Both the position numbers and the translations under genes were made by a program. DNA of 64,000 bases from Burkholderiales bacterium Ga0077543 (GTDB taxonomy: Bacteria > Pseudomonadota > Gammaproteobacteria > Burkholderiales > Burkholderiaceae_C), in the NCBI GenBank assembly GCA_001464055.1, contig LNET01000025.1, positions 103,960 to 167,959 on the forward strand, given 5' to 3'. Positions 7,848 through 16,542 of the stretch are shown here, one piece after another. Numbering within the stretch: position 1 is the stretch's first letter; each line of letters begins with the position of its first letter. The notes beneath the pieces are model-generated. The model was not told where the DNA came from, ran no database searches, and saw only the letters and a list, made by a program, of their open reading frames with translations.

Positions 7848-8529
7848 GCGCTGGCGCCCGCAGCACCTGTTGCTGACCGATGCCGGCCTGTGGGACGGCG
7901 CGGTGCTGCATGCCGACTTCCCTGCCTGGTGTAGCGCACGTGTCGGGCAGCGCTGCAGGCTCTGGCTGTCGTCGGCCTGCGTGGTCGAACTGCTGTGTGA
8001 ACCGGGCCTGCCCCTGGCCGACGATGCGGCCGCACTCACCTGGGCCCGGGGTGTGCTGCAGCATTACCACGGCGAAAGCGCTTCGGGCTGGCCGCTGGCA
8101 GCCTGGCAGCAGGGTGCCGTGCGCGGCGTCAGCGCGCTGCATGGCCTGCACCTCGACGCCTTGCAAGGCAGCGCCCGGCGCCACGGCGTGCGCATCCTGG
8201 CGGCCAGTCCCTGGTGGTCGCTGGTGCTGGCGCGTGCGCTGCAGCGGCACAAGGCTCTGCAGCAGGGCCTGTGCCGCTTGCTGGTGGTCGAAGGAACACG
8301 TGTGATGAGCCTGGACCTGGACCAGGGTCGGGTCACGCACCTGGCGCTGCGCCGGATCGACAAGGCCGAGCCCGGTGAACTGGGCCTGCTGGCTGCGCCG
8401 ACGGGAACGACCGCCGCCGTCGGCTATGGTCTGGCTGCAGGCGCCGTAGCGGGTGTGCAGACACTTCATCCACTCCAGGCCTTGAATGCGCCTGCCGAGT
8501 GGTTGGCAGCCCAGGGCGTGCAGGCATGA
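7828..8529 (+). CDS. PilM/GspL-cytoplasmic-domain-like protein
   Basis: The 233-residue protein has no membrane segment and sits exactly where a PilM or the cytoplasmic actin-like half of GspL would be encoded. Its alternating strands (LLLTDAGLWDGAVLHADF; CRLLVVEGTRVMSLDLDQG) are compatible with a reduced actin-like fold, but classical PilM motifs are weak. The assignment rests mainly on gene order. GTG 7828 has GAGGAA 7 bases upstream; the gene overlaps the gspE end by 20 bases. Confidence 0.6.
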   Translation: MSPSMLERWRPQHLLLTDAGLWDGAVLHADFPAWCSARVGQRCRLWLSSACVVELLCEPGLPLADDAAALTWARGVLQHYHGESASGWPLAAWQQGAVRGVSALHGLHLDALQGSARRHGVRILAASPWWSLVLARALQRHKALQQGLCRLLVVEGTRVMSLDLDQGRVTHLALRRIDKAEPGELGLLAAPTGTTAAVGYGLAAGAVAGVQTLHPLQALNAPAEWLAAQGVQA

Positions 8530-8614
8530 ACCACAGCCAGCTTCACCGTCGCAGCTTGTCGGGGTCTGGGTCGCGAAGTCGGTTTCAGTCTCGACCTGTG
8601 CCCCGGGCCGTTCG

Positions 8615-9127
8615 ATGAGCACCCCGCAACCCGACTTCCTGCAACCGGTGCGCGCGCCGCACCCGCTGGCGCGCGTTGCTTGCGCCGCCGCGCTGCTGGT
8701 CCTGTCCGTGGCCGCGATGGAAGCCTGGCAGGCCCATGCGGCCCTCGCTCAGGCGCAAGCACGTGTGCAGGCGCAGGCGTCGCAGCGGGGCCCAGCGCAG
8801 CCGCGGCCCGCGCCGCCAGCCGATACCCCCGAAAAGCGCGCCGTCCGTCAGGCGCTGGCGCAGCTGCAAAGGCCCTGGTCACAGGTCGTGGCCGCCGTCG
8901 AGAACGTGCAGGTGCCCGGCGTCGCCTGGCTGGCGCTGGACATCGGCGAAAAGGGGGCGTTGCGGCTCGAGGGAGACGCCCCCGACGCCGCCAGTGCCCT
9001 GGCCGCAGCCGCGGCCCTGCGCGTCGACCCGCTCTGGCGTGAAGTGCTGGTGGCGCGCATCGATGCGGCTCCTGCAGGCGGCTGGCGCTTCGCGCTGGTG
9101 GCCACGCCGGTCGAGGGGGCGTGGTGA
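8615..9127 (+). CDS. PilN-like inner-membrane protein
   Basis: I chose ATG 8615 (170 residues, MSTPQPDF), because the frame upstream to 8486 overlaps the previous gene and looks unprotein-like. It has a short cytoplasmic N-terminus, one membrane helix at about 22-40 (VACAAALLVLSVAAM), a coiled-coil-like Ala/Gln stretch, and a ferredoxin-like C-terminal domain. This is the architecture of PilN or the periplasmic half of GspL. The 86-base gap before it is the largest in the operon. Confidence 0.6.
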   Translation: MSTPQPDFLQPVRAPHPLARVACAAALLVLSVAAMEAWQAHAALAQAQARVQAQASQRGPAQPRPAPPADTPEKRAVRQALAQLQRPWSQVVAAVENVQVPGVAWLALDIGEKGALRLEGDAPDAASALAAAAALRVDPLWREVLVARIDAAPAGGWRFALVATPVEGAW

Positions 9128-9621
9128 AACTGCGCCTGCATCCCCGCGTCGGACTTGCTGGTGCCGTGGCCATCGCTGCCTTGTTGCTGGCGCTGCCCCT
9201 GGCCGGTGTGCTGGCACCGCGCTGGCAGGCCGAGGCCGAGCGCCTGGCCTCGGTGCGCCCACCCGTGCTGCGGCCGGTGGCTCAGGCCCCGGCCGCAGTC
9301 CTGCCTGCCCTCGGCGATTCGCATCTCCGCGTCGCGGAACTGCTGGAACGGGCGGCTGACCATGGCGTGGTGGTTCTGCGCACGCAGCAGCGCACGGACA
9401 CACCAGGCCCGGTGCGGCGCCTGCAACTGTCGATCAACTGCAGCGGCAGCTACGCCGCCTTGCGCGCTTTTGTGGCCGCTGCCCTGCAGGCCGACGATGG
9501 GCTGGCCCTGGACCGCCTTCGCCTGCGACGCAACGACGTCGGCTCGGCCACGATCGAAGCCGAGTTGCAGTGGTCCTTGCTGTTGCCCCAGCCCGCCATG
9601 CCCAGGGGCAGCAGACCATGA
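9121..9621 (+). CDS. PilO/GspM-like inner-membrane protein
   Basis: The 166-residue protein has a single N-terminal membrane helix (about residues 9-30), a short linker and a C-terminal domain of PilO/GspM type (LRVAELLERAADHGVVVL, then SGSYAALRAFVAAAL). Such proteins pair with the PilN/GspL partner to form the inner-membrane platform. Its start (GTG 9121 or 9124) overlaps the preceding stop, which implies translational coupling. Confidence 0.6.
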   Translation: MVKLRLHPRVGLAGAVAIAALLLALPLAGVLAPRWQAEAERLASVRPPVLRPVAQAPAAVLPALGDSHLRVAELLERAADHGVVVLRTQQRTDTPGPVRRLQLSINCSGSYAALRAFVAAALQADDGLALDRLRLRRNDVGSATIEAELQWSLLLPQPAMPRGSRP

Positions 9622-10136
9622 AGCGTCAGCTCGTGATGTTTCTGGCGCTGGCCGCCACCCTGGCTGCCACGGCCTATCTGGCTTTGCAACCCGAGGACGA
9701 TGGGTCCAGCGTGGCGATGGCCGTTCCGCTGAAGCGCGTGGCCGCCAGTGTTCCTGTCGCTGCGCCCGCTGCTGCCCGCCCGGAGCCCGTGGCCAGAGCG
9801 CCCTGGACGGCGCTGACGCCGACCGCCTTGCAGGCCTGGGCGCCACCGCCTCCGCCAACACCGCCGCCGCGCAAGGCCCTGGCCGCGCCACCGGTCGATC
9901 CGGCGACGCTGGTCGAAGCGCCGAAGCCGGGGCCTCCGGCATTTCCCTACCGCTGGATCGGAAGGCTGGAGCAGGAAGGCGCCAGCATCGCCTTGCTCGA
10001 CGGGCCGCAGCGCAGCCTGGGCGTGCAGGCCGGCCAGGTGCTGGACGGCCAGTGGCGCGTCGAGCGCATCACCCACGACCGCATCGAACTCGTCTGGCTG
10101 CCCACGGGCGAGCTTCTGGCACTGGACTCACGCTGA
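9618..10136 (+). CDS. PilP/GspC-like periplasmic linker protein
   Basis: ATG 9618 overlaps the preceding stop (ATGA) and gives 172 residues. A signal-anchor (residues 5-20) is followed by a Pro/Ala-rich linker with a run of prolines near residue 76. A small C-terminal beta domain follows (FPYRWIGRLEQEGASIALL, then VQAGQVLDGQWRVERI), which resembles the homology region of GspC/PilP that docks on the secretin. It directly precedes the secretin gene, as expected. Confidence 0.65.
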   Translation: MKRQLVMFLALAATLAATAYLALQPEDDGSSVAMAVPLKRVAASVPVAAPAAARPEPVARAPWTALTPTALQAWAPPPPPTPPPRKALAAPPVDPATLVEAPKPGPPAFPYRWIGRLEQEGASIALLDGPQRSLGVQAGQVLDGQWRVERITHDRIELVWLPTGELLALDSR

Positions 10137-10137
10137 C

Positions 10138-12246
10138 ATGTCTGCTCTTCGATCTGCCGTTCTTGCGCTGCTGATGGCGACCAGCGCCCTGCTGTCGGGC
10201 TGCGCCAGCCTGGCACTGGAGACCGCGGACCGCCTGGCGCGCGCCGGCGAATACGAACAAGCCTACGCCCAGCTCGACGCCGCGCTGCGCAGCGACCCTC
10301 GCGACGCTGCGCTGCGAACCGCCCACAGCCGCGCCCGCGACCGTGTCGTGGTTCTGGCGCTGGCCCAGGCTGACCTGGCCCTGGGCGCCGGCCGCAGCGA
10401 AGAAGCCCAGCGCCTGCTGGACCGGGTACGCCAGCTCGACCCCGCCAACAGCCGGCTGGCGGGAATCGAAAGCAACCTGCAGCGCAGCCGCATCGAAACC
10501 CAGCAGGCGCAGGCACGCCGCAGCAGCGCCGCCGCTGCCCGGCAACAGGCCACCGCGTCCCCAGTGCAGGCGCTGGGCCCCGCCTTCCAGAAACCCGTGA
10601 CGCTCGAGTTCCGTGAAGCCCCCCTGCGCCAGGTCTTCGAGACCCTGGCGCGCACCACCTCGATCAACTTCGTCTTCGACAAGGACGTGCGCGCCGACGC
10701 CCGCATCACCACCTTCCTGCGCGGCGTGACGCTGGACGAAGCCTTGCGCATCCTGCTGGCCACCCAACAGCTCGACCGCAAGCTGCTGAACGACAACACC
10801 GTGCTCATCTACCCCAACACGGCCGCCAAGCAGCGGGAACACCAGGAACTGGTCACGCGCAGCCTCTTCCTGACCAACACCGACGTGAAGCTGGCCCTGA
10901 CGATGGTGCGCACCATCGCCAGAACCCGCGACCTGTATGCCGACGAGAGGCTCAACGCGCTGGTGATCCGCGACACGCCCGAAGTGGTGGCGCTGGTCGA
11001 GAAGCTGCTGGCAACGATCGACCTGCCCGACCCCGAAGTGATGATGGCCGTGGAGATCCTGGAAATCGGCACCGACAAGCTCGACGCGCTGGGCCTGGAA
11101 TGGCCGGCCGAGGTGCAGTTCGGCATCCCGGGTGCAGGCAGGCTGGCCCTGGGCGACCGTTCTTCCTTCCGCGGCAGCATTGCCAACCCTGCCGTCATCG
11201 CCACCCTGAAGTCGACGCTGGACAGCTCCAACCTGCTGGCCAACCCCACCATACGGGCGCGCAATCGGGAGAAGGCGAAGGTCCAGATCGGCCAGAAGCT
11301 GCCGGTCTTCACGACCACGGCGGCTGCCGCCCAGGTGGGCGCCTCGACGACCGTGAGCCTCATCGATGTCGGTCTGAAGCTCGACATCGAACCGACCATC
11401 CAGCTCGACGGCGAAGTCACCATCCGCATCGCCCTGGAAGTCAGCAACCTGCTGCGCACCGTGGCCGGGCCGAATGGATCGAGTGCCTATGAGCTGGGCA
11501 CGCGCCTGACGACGACCTCGATCCGCCTGCTCGATGGCGAAACCCAGGTGCTGGCCGGGCTGATCAAGGACGAAGACCGCAGGGCCATCGCCGGACTGCC
11601 GGGCCTGGCGAAGATGCCCTTCCTGGGCCGCCTGTTCGGGACCACCAGCGACTCCAGCAGCAAGACCGAGATCGTGATGCTGATCACGCCGCGCATCGTG
11701 CGCAACCTGCCGCTGCCAGACCCGGCCGCGGCCACCCTGGCTGCGGGCACCGACAGCCTGCCCGGGGCGCCCACGCTGCGCATCAAGTCACAGGGCACGG
11801 CTGCCATGCCGGCAGGCCGTGGTGCGGGGCCGGTCGTGCAAAGCGAAGAAGAAGCCTCGCCCGAGGCTGGGGCAGCGTCCGCCAGTCCGCAGGGCGGCTT
11901 GGTGCTGTCGGCCACGGCCGAGGCTTCGGTAGGTCAGGCTGTGTCGGTGACGCTGGCCAACCGCTCGCCGAACATCGTGCAGGGTGAACTGGAGGTGGAC
12001 CCGGACGCGCTGCGGCCAGCTTCTGGCTCGGGCGCTGGCGGGCAGTCCCGCGCGAGCTTCAGCCTGCAGCCCCAGGAACAGATCGTGCGGGTATACCGGG
12101 TGCTGCCGGCAGCCGCCGGTTCCCAGCAACGGGTCAGCATCGCTTCGGCCAGCGGGCAGACGCCCGAGGGCAAGGCGGCCGATGTGCCGGTCGAGGGCAG
12201 CGTGTCGATCACGATCAGGCCCGTCACCACGGGTGCAGTGCCTTGA
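10138..12246 (+). CDS. gspD: type II secretion/pilus secretin GspD-like lipoprotein
   Basis: The outer-membrane channel of the system, 702 residues. A signal peptide ends in the lipobox LLSGC (Cys22). A TPR-like helical region follows (about 30-130), then an STN/N0-type domain (PVTLEFREAPLRQVFETLARTT), N domains, and the secretin core at about 300-530 (NPTIRARNREKAKVQIGQKLPV; VGLKLDIEPTI; TEIVMLITPRIV). A long C-terminal extension of about 160 residues, Ala/Ser-rich and then beta-rich, follows the core and resembles a cohesin-like or pilotin-type appendage. The N-terminal TPR is unusual for GspD and is seen in atypical secretins. Confidence 0.9.
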   Translation: MSALRSAVLALLMATSALLSGCASLALETADRLARAGEYEQAYAQLDAALRSDPRDAALRTAHSRARDRVVVLALAQADLALGAGRSEEAQRLLDRVRQLDPANSRLAGIESNLQRSRIETQQAQARRSSAAAARQQATASPVQALGPAFQKPVTLEFREAPLRQVFETLARTTSINFVFDKDVRADARITTFLRGVTLDEALRILLATQQLDRKLLNDNTVLIYPNTAAKQREHQELVTRSLFLTNTDVKLALTMVRTIARTRDLYADERLNALVIRDTPEVVALVEKLLATIDLPDPEVMMAVEILEIGTDKLDALGLEWPAEVQFGIPGAGRLALGDRSSFRGSIANPAVIATLKSTLDSSNLLANPTIRARNREKAKVQIGQKLPVFTTTAAAAQVGASTTVSLIDVGLKLDIEPTIQLDGEVTIRIALEVSNLLRTVAGPNGSSAYELGTRLTTTSIRLLDGETQVLAGLIKDEDRRAIAGLPGLAKMPFLGRLFGTTSDSSSKTEIVMLITPRIVRNLPLPDPAAATLAAGTDSLPGAPTLRIKSQGTAAMPAGRGAGPVVQSEEEASPEAGAASASPQGGLVLSATAEASVGQAVSVTLANRSPNIVQGELEVDPDALRPASGSGAGGQSRASFSLQPQEQIVRVYRVLPAAAGSQQRVSIASASGQTPEGKAADVPVEGSVSITIRPVTTGAVP

Positions 12247-12728
12247 AGCCGGTTCGTGGCTTCACGCTGATCGAAATGGTGGTCGTGGTGGCCATCGTCG
12301 GCGTGCTGGCGGCGGCGGCGGTGCCGGTGGTCGAGTTCAGCCTGCGCCGCGCCCAGGAAAGCGCCTTGCGCGAAGGCCTGCGCAGCCTGCGCCAGGCGCT
12401 GGACGCGCACAAGGCCGCCGTCGAAGGCAAGCGCGTCGCGCCCGGTCCATCGGGCTCGCCCTGGCCAGCGCATCTGGATGTGCTGGTGCAAGGCGTGCCG
12501 CTGCTCGACGCGCAAGGGCAGGTCAGCGCCGACAGCAAGCGCCTGTACCTGCTGCGGCGGCTGCCGCGCGACCCCTTCGCCGACCGCAGCCTGCCGGCCG
12601 CCGAAACCTGGGCCCTGCGTTCGAGCCAGAGCCCGCCCGACGCGCCCGAGGCCGGCGAAGACGTGTTCGATGTTGCTTCGCGCTCGGAGCAACTCGCGCT
12701 CGACGGCTCGCGCTACAGCGACTGGTAG
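12243..12728 (+). CDS. pseudopilin
   Basis: The prepilin site comes very early: Gly6 then FTLIE, with the conserved Glu at mature +5, followed by the hydrophobic helix VVVVAIVGVLAAAAV. The 161-residue product has a mid-sized globular domain with basic and acidic alternation. It starts at TTG 12243, inside the secretin stop. Which minor pseudopilin (H, I or J) it matches cannot be decided by eye. Confidence 0.8.
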   Translation: MKPVRGFTLIEMVVVVAIVGVLAAAAVPVVEFSLRRAQESALREGLRSLRQALDAHKAAVEGKRVAPGPSGSPWPAHLDVLVQGVPLLDAQGQVSADSKRLYLLRRLPRDPFADRSLPAAETWALRSSQSPPDAPEAGEDVFDVASRSEQLALDGSRYSDW

Positions 12729-12736
12729 GCCTGGGC

Positions 12737-13150
12737 ATGAAACCCGCACGCCTGCGCCCAGGGGGACGCCTGTTCAAGGCCCGGGGCTTCACCCTGATCG
12801 AACTGATCGTCGTGATGGCGATCGTGGCGTTGCTGGTGTCGGTGGCGGCGCCGCGCTATTTCGCCAGCCTGGAAAGCGCGCGTGAAAACTCGATGCGCAC
12901 CAGCCTGCAGGTGATGCGCCATGCCCTGGACCAGTTTGCCGCCGACCGCGGCCGGTACCCGGAGTCACTGGCTGAACTGGTGCAGGCGCGCTACCTGCGC
13001 AGCCTGCCTGAAGACCCGCTGACGGGCCGCAGCGACAGCTGGGTCGAAGTCGAGTCGCCGCCCGATGCAGCCGTGACTGGAAAGGTGTCCGACGTGCGCA
13101 GTGGTGCGGCTGGGCGCAATCGGGCGGGGGTGCTGTTTGCCGACCTCTGA
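12737..13150 (+). CDS. pseudopilin
   Basis: ATG 12737 lies 8 bases after the previous stop and gives 137 residues. The cleavage site is Gly17/FTLIE, and the N-helix reads LIVVMAIVALLVSVAAP. The C-terminal half resembles GspG (DRGRYPESLAELVQARYLRSLPEDPLTG), so it is probably a second GspG-type subunit specialised for this machine. It overlaps the start of the next gene. Confidence 0.82.
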   Translation: MKPARLRPGGRLFKARGFTLIELIVVMAIVALLVSVAAPRYFASLESARENSMRTSLQVMRHALDQFAADRGRYPESLAELVQARYLRSLPEDPLTGRSDSWVEVESPPDAAVTGKVSDVRSGAAGRNRAGVLFADL

Positions 13151-13685
13151 ACCTCGCCGCCGGCCGCCCTGCCGGCGCCGCTGTGGCAAGCAACGCGGCT
13201 TCAGCTACCTGTTGCTGCTGTTCATGGTGCTGATCACGGGCGCGGCACTGGCGGCGCTGGGGGAAAACGTGAGCGTGAAGCAGCAACGCGAACGTGAGGC
13301 CGAACTGCTGTGGCGCGGCGGCCAGATCGCCCGCGCCATCGAAAGCTACAAGGCCGTGCCCGTGAACGGCCTGTCGCAATACCCCGCCACGCTGGCCGAC
13401 CTGGTCGAGGACCGCCGCCTTGCCGATCCGCGCTACCACCTGCGTCGCCTGTACCCGGACCCGTTCACCGGGCAGGTGGACTGGCTGCTGCAGCGCGACG
13501 AGCAAGGGGGCATCGTCGCCGTGCGCAGCCGGTCGCGGCAGCCGGCAATGGCGCGCCTGGGCACACCGGCCTTGCCGGCGCCGGGGCCCGCCGGGGAAGC
13601 TGCTGGTGCCGGCGTCGACGCCGTCGTTCGCGTCGGCGACTGGCTGTTCGCCGCTGGCGGCGCAGCCGAAGCGTCAGATGACTGA
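13137..13685 (+). CDS. pseudopilin-like protein lacking Glu5
   Basis: A basic leader precedes a prepilin-like site (QRG/FSYLLLLFMV) but mature position 5 is Leu rather than Glu. Lack of Glu5 is a known trait of tip pseudopilin GspK, although this protein is far shorter (about 182 residues versus about 320). The globular part repeats the GspG-like theme (LSQYPATLADLVEDRRL, DPFTGQVDWLL). The start is uncertain: TTG 13137 gives a 14-base overlap, GTG 13101 a 50-base overlap. Last gene of the operon. Confidence 0.7.
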   Translation: MPTSEPRRRPPCRRRCGKQRGFSYLLLLFMVLITGAALAALGENVSVKQQREREAELLWRGGQIARAIESYKAVPVNGLSQYPATLADLVEDRRLADPRYHLRRLYPDPFTGQVDWLLQRDEQGGIVAVRSRSRQPAMARLGTPALPAPGPAGEAAGAGVDAVVRVGDWLFAAGGAAEASDD

Positions 13686-14001
13686 GCCCCCGCAGGGGCC
13701 CGGGCGGAGCGCCCGCCCGAACCTGGGAAGGCCAGCCCCGACGCGGCTGCAGTGGCCCGGAATTCGACAACTCGTCCACGCTGCCCGCTGAACGCCACGG
13801 GCTCCAGCCACAGATTCCCGCGTCCCTGCCGATGAACGGCCAGGGGCTGGTTTGCAAGGCCCCGATCTCATCGGTCAGGGCATGCAAATGCGTCACGTTT
13901 TCTGGGCATCATCTTCGGCTTCGGGCTCGCCAACGGCGCCCCTCGCACATGGCGCGCATGGCGCGCGGGGCAGGCGGCAGGCTGGCCAGCGGAGGCGTCG
14001 G
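13686..14001. other. intergenic region with GC-rich hairpins
   Basis: Just after the operon there is a strong hairpin, CGGGCG (13701-13706) with CGCCCG (13710-13715), preceded by a smaller C/G inverted repeat near 13686-13699. With no T-run it would act only as a weak terminator. The rest, up to the ribosome-binding site at about 13991, shows nothing recognisable. Confidence 0.4.
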
Positions 14002-16506
14002 ATGTGGCTGGTGTTGGCCCAGAGCGTGGCCTGCCTTGCGGGCACGGCCTGCGGTGGTGGTGGAGAGGACGGCAGCCCGGGCCCGGTGGTCGGCCAGGCG
14101 CCGGCCATGGTCGCCAGCGTGACACTGCCGACCCCGGTGGCTGCCAGCACCAGTCCCGCCGAATCCGCCTCTGCGACGGCGCCGAAGGTCAGCGTCCCGG
14201 CGGGGCCGCGGGAGGGCATCGCCTTCACCTTCACCCTGCCGCAAGCCCGTACCACCAGCGCCGGGGTGTACAAGCCCGACGGCACACTCGTGCGAACTTT
14301 GTGGCGCGGTGAGCGCCTGCCTGCCGGGAGCGCAGCGCGCGTCTGGGACCAGCGCGACGACAAGAGCCTGCTGGTCGAGGGCGGCGAGTACCTCGTCAGG
14401 ATCATCCACCACGACGTGCAGTATGTCTGGGATGGGGTGGTCGGCAACCACTCTTCGCGGCCAGGCGCGACGGCGCTGCACAAGTCCTTCCTGGGCCCCA
14501 CCAGCCTGGCCAACGGCGGCGGTGGTCGCATGCACTATGTGGCGGGCTACAACGAGGCGCAGGGGGGCATCCACGGCTTCGCTGTGGCCGACCCGCAGAC
14601 GAACACGCCCGCTGCCCGACTGGTCGACCCCTTCGTGGCTGCCACCATGGTGGCCAGCGATGGTGTGCGCCTGTACTGGGTCAACGCCGGCGGCCTGGCC
14701 TCGCGCAGCTTCGTCGCTGCTTTCGACATTGCTGGCGGCCGGCAGTCGAGATTTGCGCTCGGGCAGCCGGTCTGCCTGAACCACTTCGCGGGCACCAGCA
14801 ACTGCTACGAGGACCAGCGCTACGACAGCGTGCTGGAGCTGCGGAACAACCTGAACAGCCCGCCCACCGGCCTGGCGGTGCAGAAACAGGGCAGGCTGCT
14901 GGCCGTGTCTTACGGCGCCGACAACCAGGTCAAGCTGTACGACAAGACCTCTGGAGAGCTGCTGCGCACGTTCTCGGTCAACTTGCAGCGGACTGCGAAG
15001 AATCAGATTGCCTTTGCCCCTGACGGTGATCTGTGGGTGATTGCCGGTCAGGTGGCGCAGCGCTTCACGTCTTTGGAATCGGCACCGGCGGTGGTCGCCA
15101 GCACCCCGGCCCTGGTCCGGCCTTTGGCGATCACCGTGGACGGGCAGGACAGCGACAGTGTGTGGATCGCCGACGGTGGCAGCAGCCAGCAACTGAAGCG
15201 TTTCGACCGCTTCGGCAGCCCGGGCAACATCATCGGGACCGCCGGCGGAGCCGTTGGTCAGGCCGCGGTCGCCCTGGACAGGCTGTGTTTCCGCGATGGA
15301 CCCGCCAGCGAGAACACGGCCGTCGCGGTGGACGACCAGCGCGAACTCTGGGTCGTGGACAGCTGCACCAACCGCATCCTGCACTTCAACAGGCGGGGAT
15401 TGCCAGGCAGGCAGATCGCCTACCTGCCTTCGTCCTATGTCGCGGCCGCCGACGCCGGCAACCCCACCCGCGTGTTCGCGAACTACCTCGAGTTCGCTGT
15501 CGACTACAGCAAGCCGCTGTCAGAGCCCGGCGCCTGGACGCTGGTGCGCAACTGGCTGAACGTCCTACCCGAGGGCCTGCAGGACGTTCAGAGCGCCAAC
15601 CGGCAGTGGGGCGGCTTCAGGGCAGTGCACACCCTGGCCAATCGTCGGACCTACGCGCAGATCGGCAGCAACGGTGCTTCCTTGATCGTCGAGCTCAGGA
15701 GCGATGGTCAGATGGAGGTCGTGCGTCGCCTGGGTGCCCCCGGCCCCGGCGAGTCCGGCCCGGTGCTGTACGAAAACGGTGACATCGGCCATTCGGTCAC
15801 CGTCGCCGACCGCCAGACCGTGATGCGGCTGCCGCTGCGCGGCTTCGACGCCCAGTCCAGGCCCGTCTGGGCGACACAGCCTTCGGTGGTGGCTTCGGTA
15901 CCAGTCACCGCGGGCAGCCCTCACCACCGCAACGGCACCTTCACCGGCGTGTTGGGGCCACGATTTCCCATCACCGACAGCGGCCACGTCGTCTTCTTCG
16001 ACGGCAGCGTCGAGGCCGACAGTGGCTTTCACCTCGGTGCTGCGGCCTTGAACGGCGGCCACTGGATCTGGCAGGCCAGCCCCAGCGGGCCTCTCGATGG
16101 ACTGGGCAGCTTCCAGACGCGCAAAGTCGACCCGGCCATCCAGTACGGTGGCAATGTCGTCATGGCCAGTGGGCGCCACCTGGTCTACGGTTTCCACGGC
16201 GAGTTCTATACCGACCTGAGCAATGGCAGGGTGGGCCAGGCCAACCAGTTCATGCACTTCCGCGACGATGGCCTCTTCGTCGGCCAGTTCGGTACGCCCA
16301 GCACTCGCGCCACGTCACCGGTGCAGCCGGGTCTGAGCGGAAACGCCTTCAGTCCCGTGCTGCTGCGTCACGCCGGAGGAACCTACCTGTATCACAACGA
16401 CGAATCCACGCACGGCGGTGTGCACCGCTGGCGCCTGCAGGGCGCCGATGACATCCGCGAACTGGTGGGCCGGGCACAGACGCGCAGCGCGGTCGAACTG
16501 CGCTGA
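14002..16506 (+). CDS. NHL-type beta-propeller envelope protein
   Basis: I place the start at ATG 14002, which has GGAGG 6 bases upstream and begins a signal peptide (MWLVLAQSVACLAGTAC); the frame open from 13852 is not needed. The Cys before GGGG could be lipidated, though the lipobox is weak. After a Ser/Ala/Pro-rich linker comes a FlgD-like Ig segment (GVYKPDGTLVRTLWRG, then VWDQRDDKSLLVEGGEYLVRI). Repeated propeller blades follow (NSPPTGLAVQKQGRLLAVSYG, then QVKLYDKTSGELLRTF; PLAITVDGQDSDSVWIADGG; NTAVAVDDQRELWVVDSCTNRILHF). Substrate unknown. It may be a client or partner of the upstream secretion machine, but only proximity supports this. Confidence 0.75.
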   Translation: MWLVLAQSVACLAGTACGGGGEDGSPGPVVGQAPAMVASVTLPTPVAASTSPAESASATAPKVSVPAGPREGIAFTFTLPQARTTSAGVYKPDGTLVRTLWRGERLPAGSAARVWDQRDDKSLLVEGGEYLVRIIHHDVQYVWDGVVGNHSSRPGATALHKSFLGPTSLANGGGGRMHYVAGYNEAQGGIHGFAVADPQTNTPAARLVDPFVAATMVASDGVRLYWVNAGGLASRSFVAAFDIAGGRQSRFALGQPVCLNHFAGTSNCYEDQRYDSVLELRNNLNSPPTGLAVQKQGRLLAVSYGADNQVKLYDKTSGELLRTFSVNLQRTAKNQIAFAPDGDLWVIAGQVAQRFTSLESAPAVVASTPALVRPLAITVDGQDSDSVWIADGGSSQQLKRFDRFGSPGNIIGTAGGAVGQAAVALDRLCFRDGPASENTAVAVDDQRELWVVDSCTNRILHFNRRGLPGRQIAYLPSSYVAAADAGNPTRVFANYLEFAVDYSKPLSEPGAWTLVRNWLNVLPEGLQDVQSANRQWGGFRAVHTLANRRTYAQIGSNGASLIVELRSDGQMEVVRRLGAPGPGESGPVLYENGDIGHSVTVADRQTVMRLPLRGFDAQSRPVWATQPSVVASVPVTAGSPHHRNGTFTGVLGPRFPITDSGHVVFFDGSVEADSGFHLGAAALNGGHWIWQASPSGPLDGLGSFQTRKVDPAIQYGGNVVMASGRHLVYGFHGEFYTDLSNGRVGQANQFMHFRDDGLFVGQFGTPSTRATSPVQPGLSGNAFSPVLLRHAGGTYLYHNDESTHGGVHRWRLQGADDIRELVGRAQTRSAVELR

Positions 16507-16508
16507 AG

Positions 16509-16523
16509 GCCGCCGTCGGCGGC
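16509..16523. terminator. bidirectional hairpin between convergent genes
   Basis: GCCGCC (16509-16514) and GGCGGC (16518-16523) form a 6-bp GC stem with a 3-base loop, 3 bases after the propeller gene and 20 bases from the end of the converging glycosyltransferase gene. There is no T-run on either strand, so efficiency is uncertain. Confidence 0.45.
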
Positions 16524-16542
16524 GCTCGGCCCCTGGGGACGC

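Noticed and set aside
11984..12736. long N-terminal extension of the pseudopilin frame ending at 13150
   Set aside because: The extension overlaps the secretin and another pseudopilin; the prepilin signal begins after ATG 12737.
13701..13715. strong intrinsic terminator after the secretion operon
   Set aside because: The hairpin is real but has no T-run on the plus strand, so it is listed only as a hairpin in an intergenic region.
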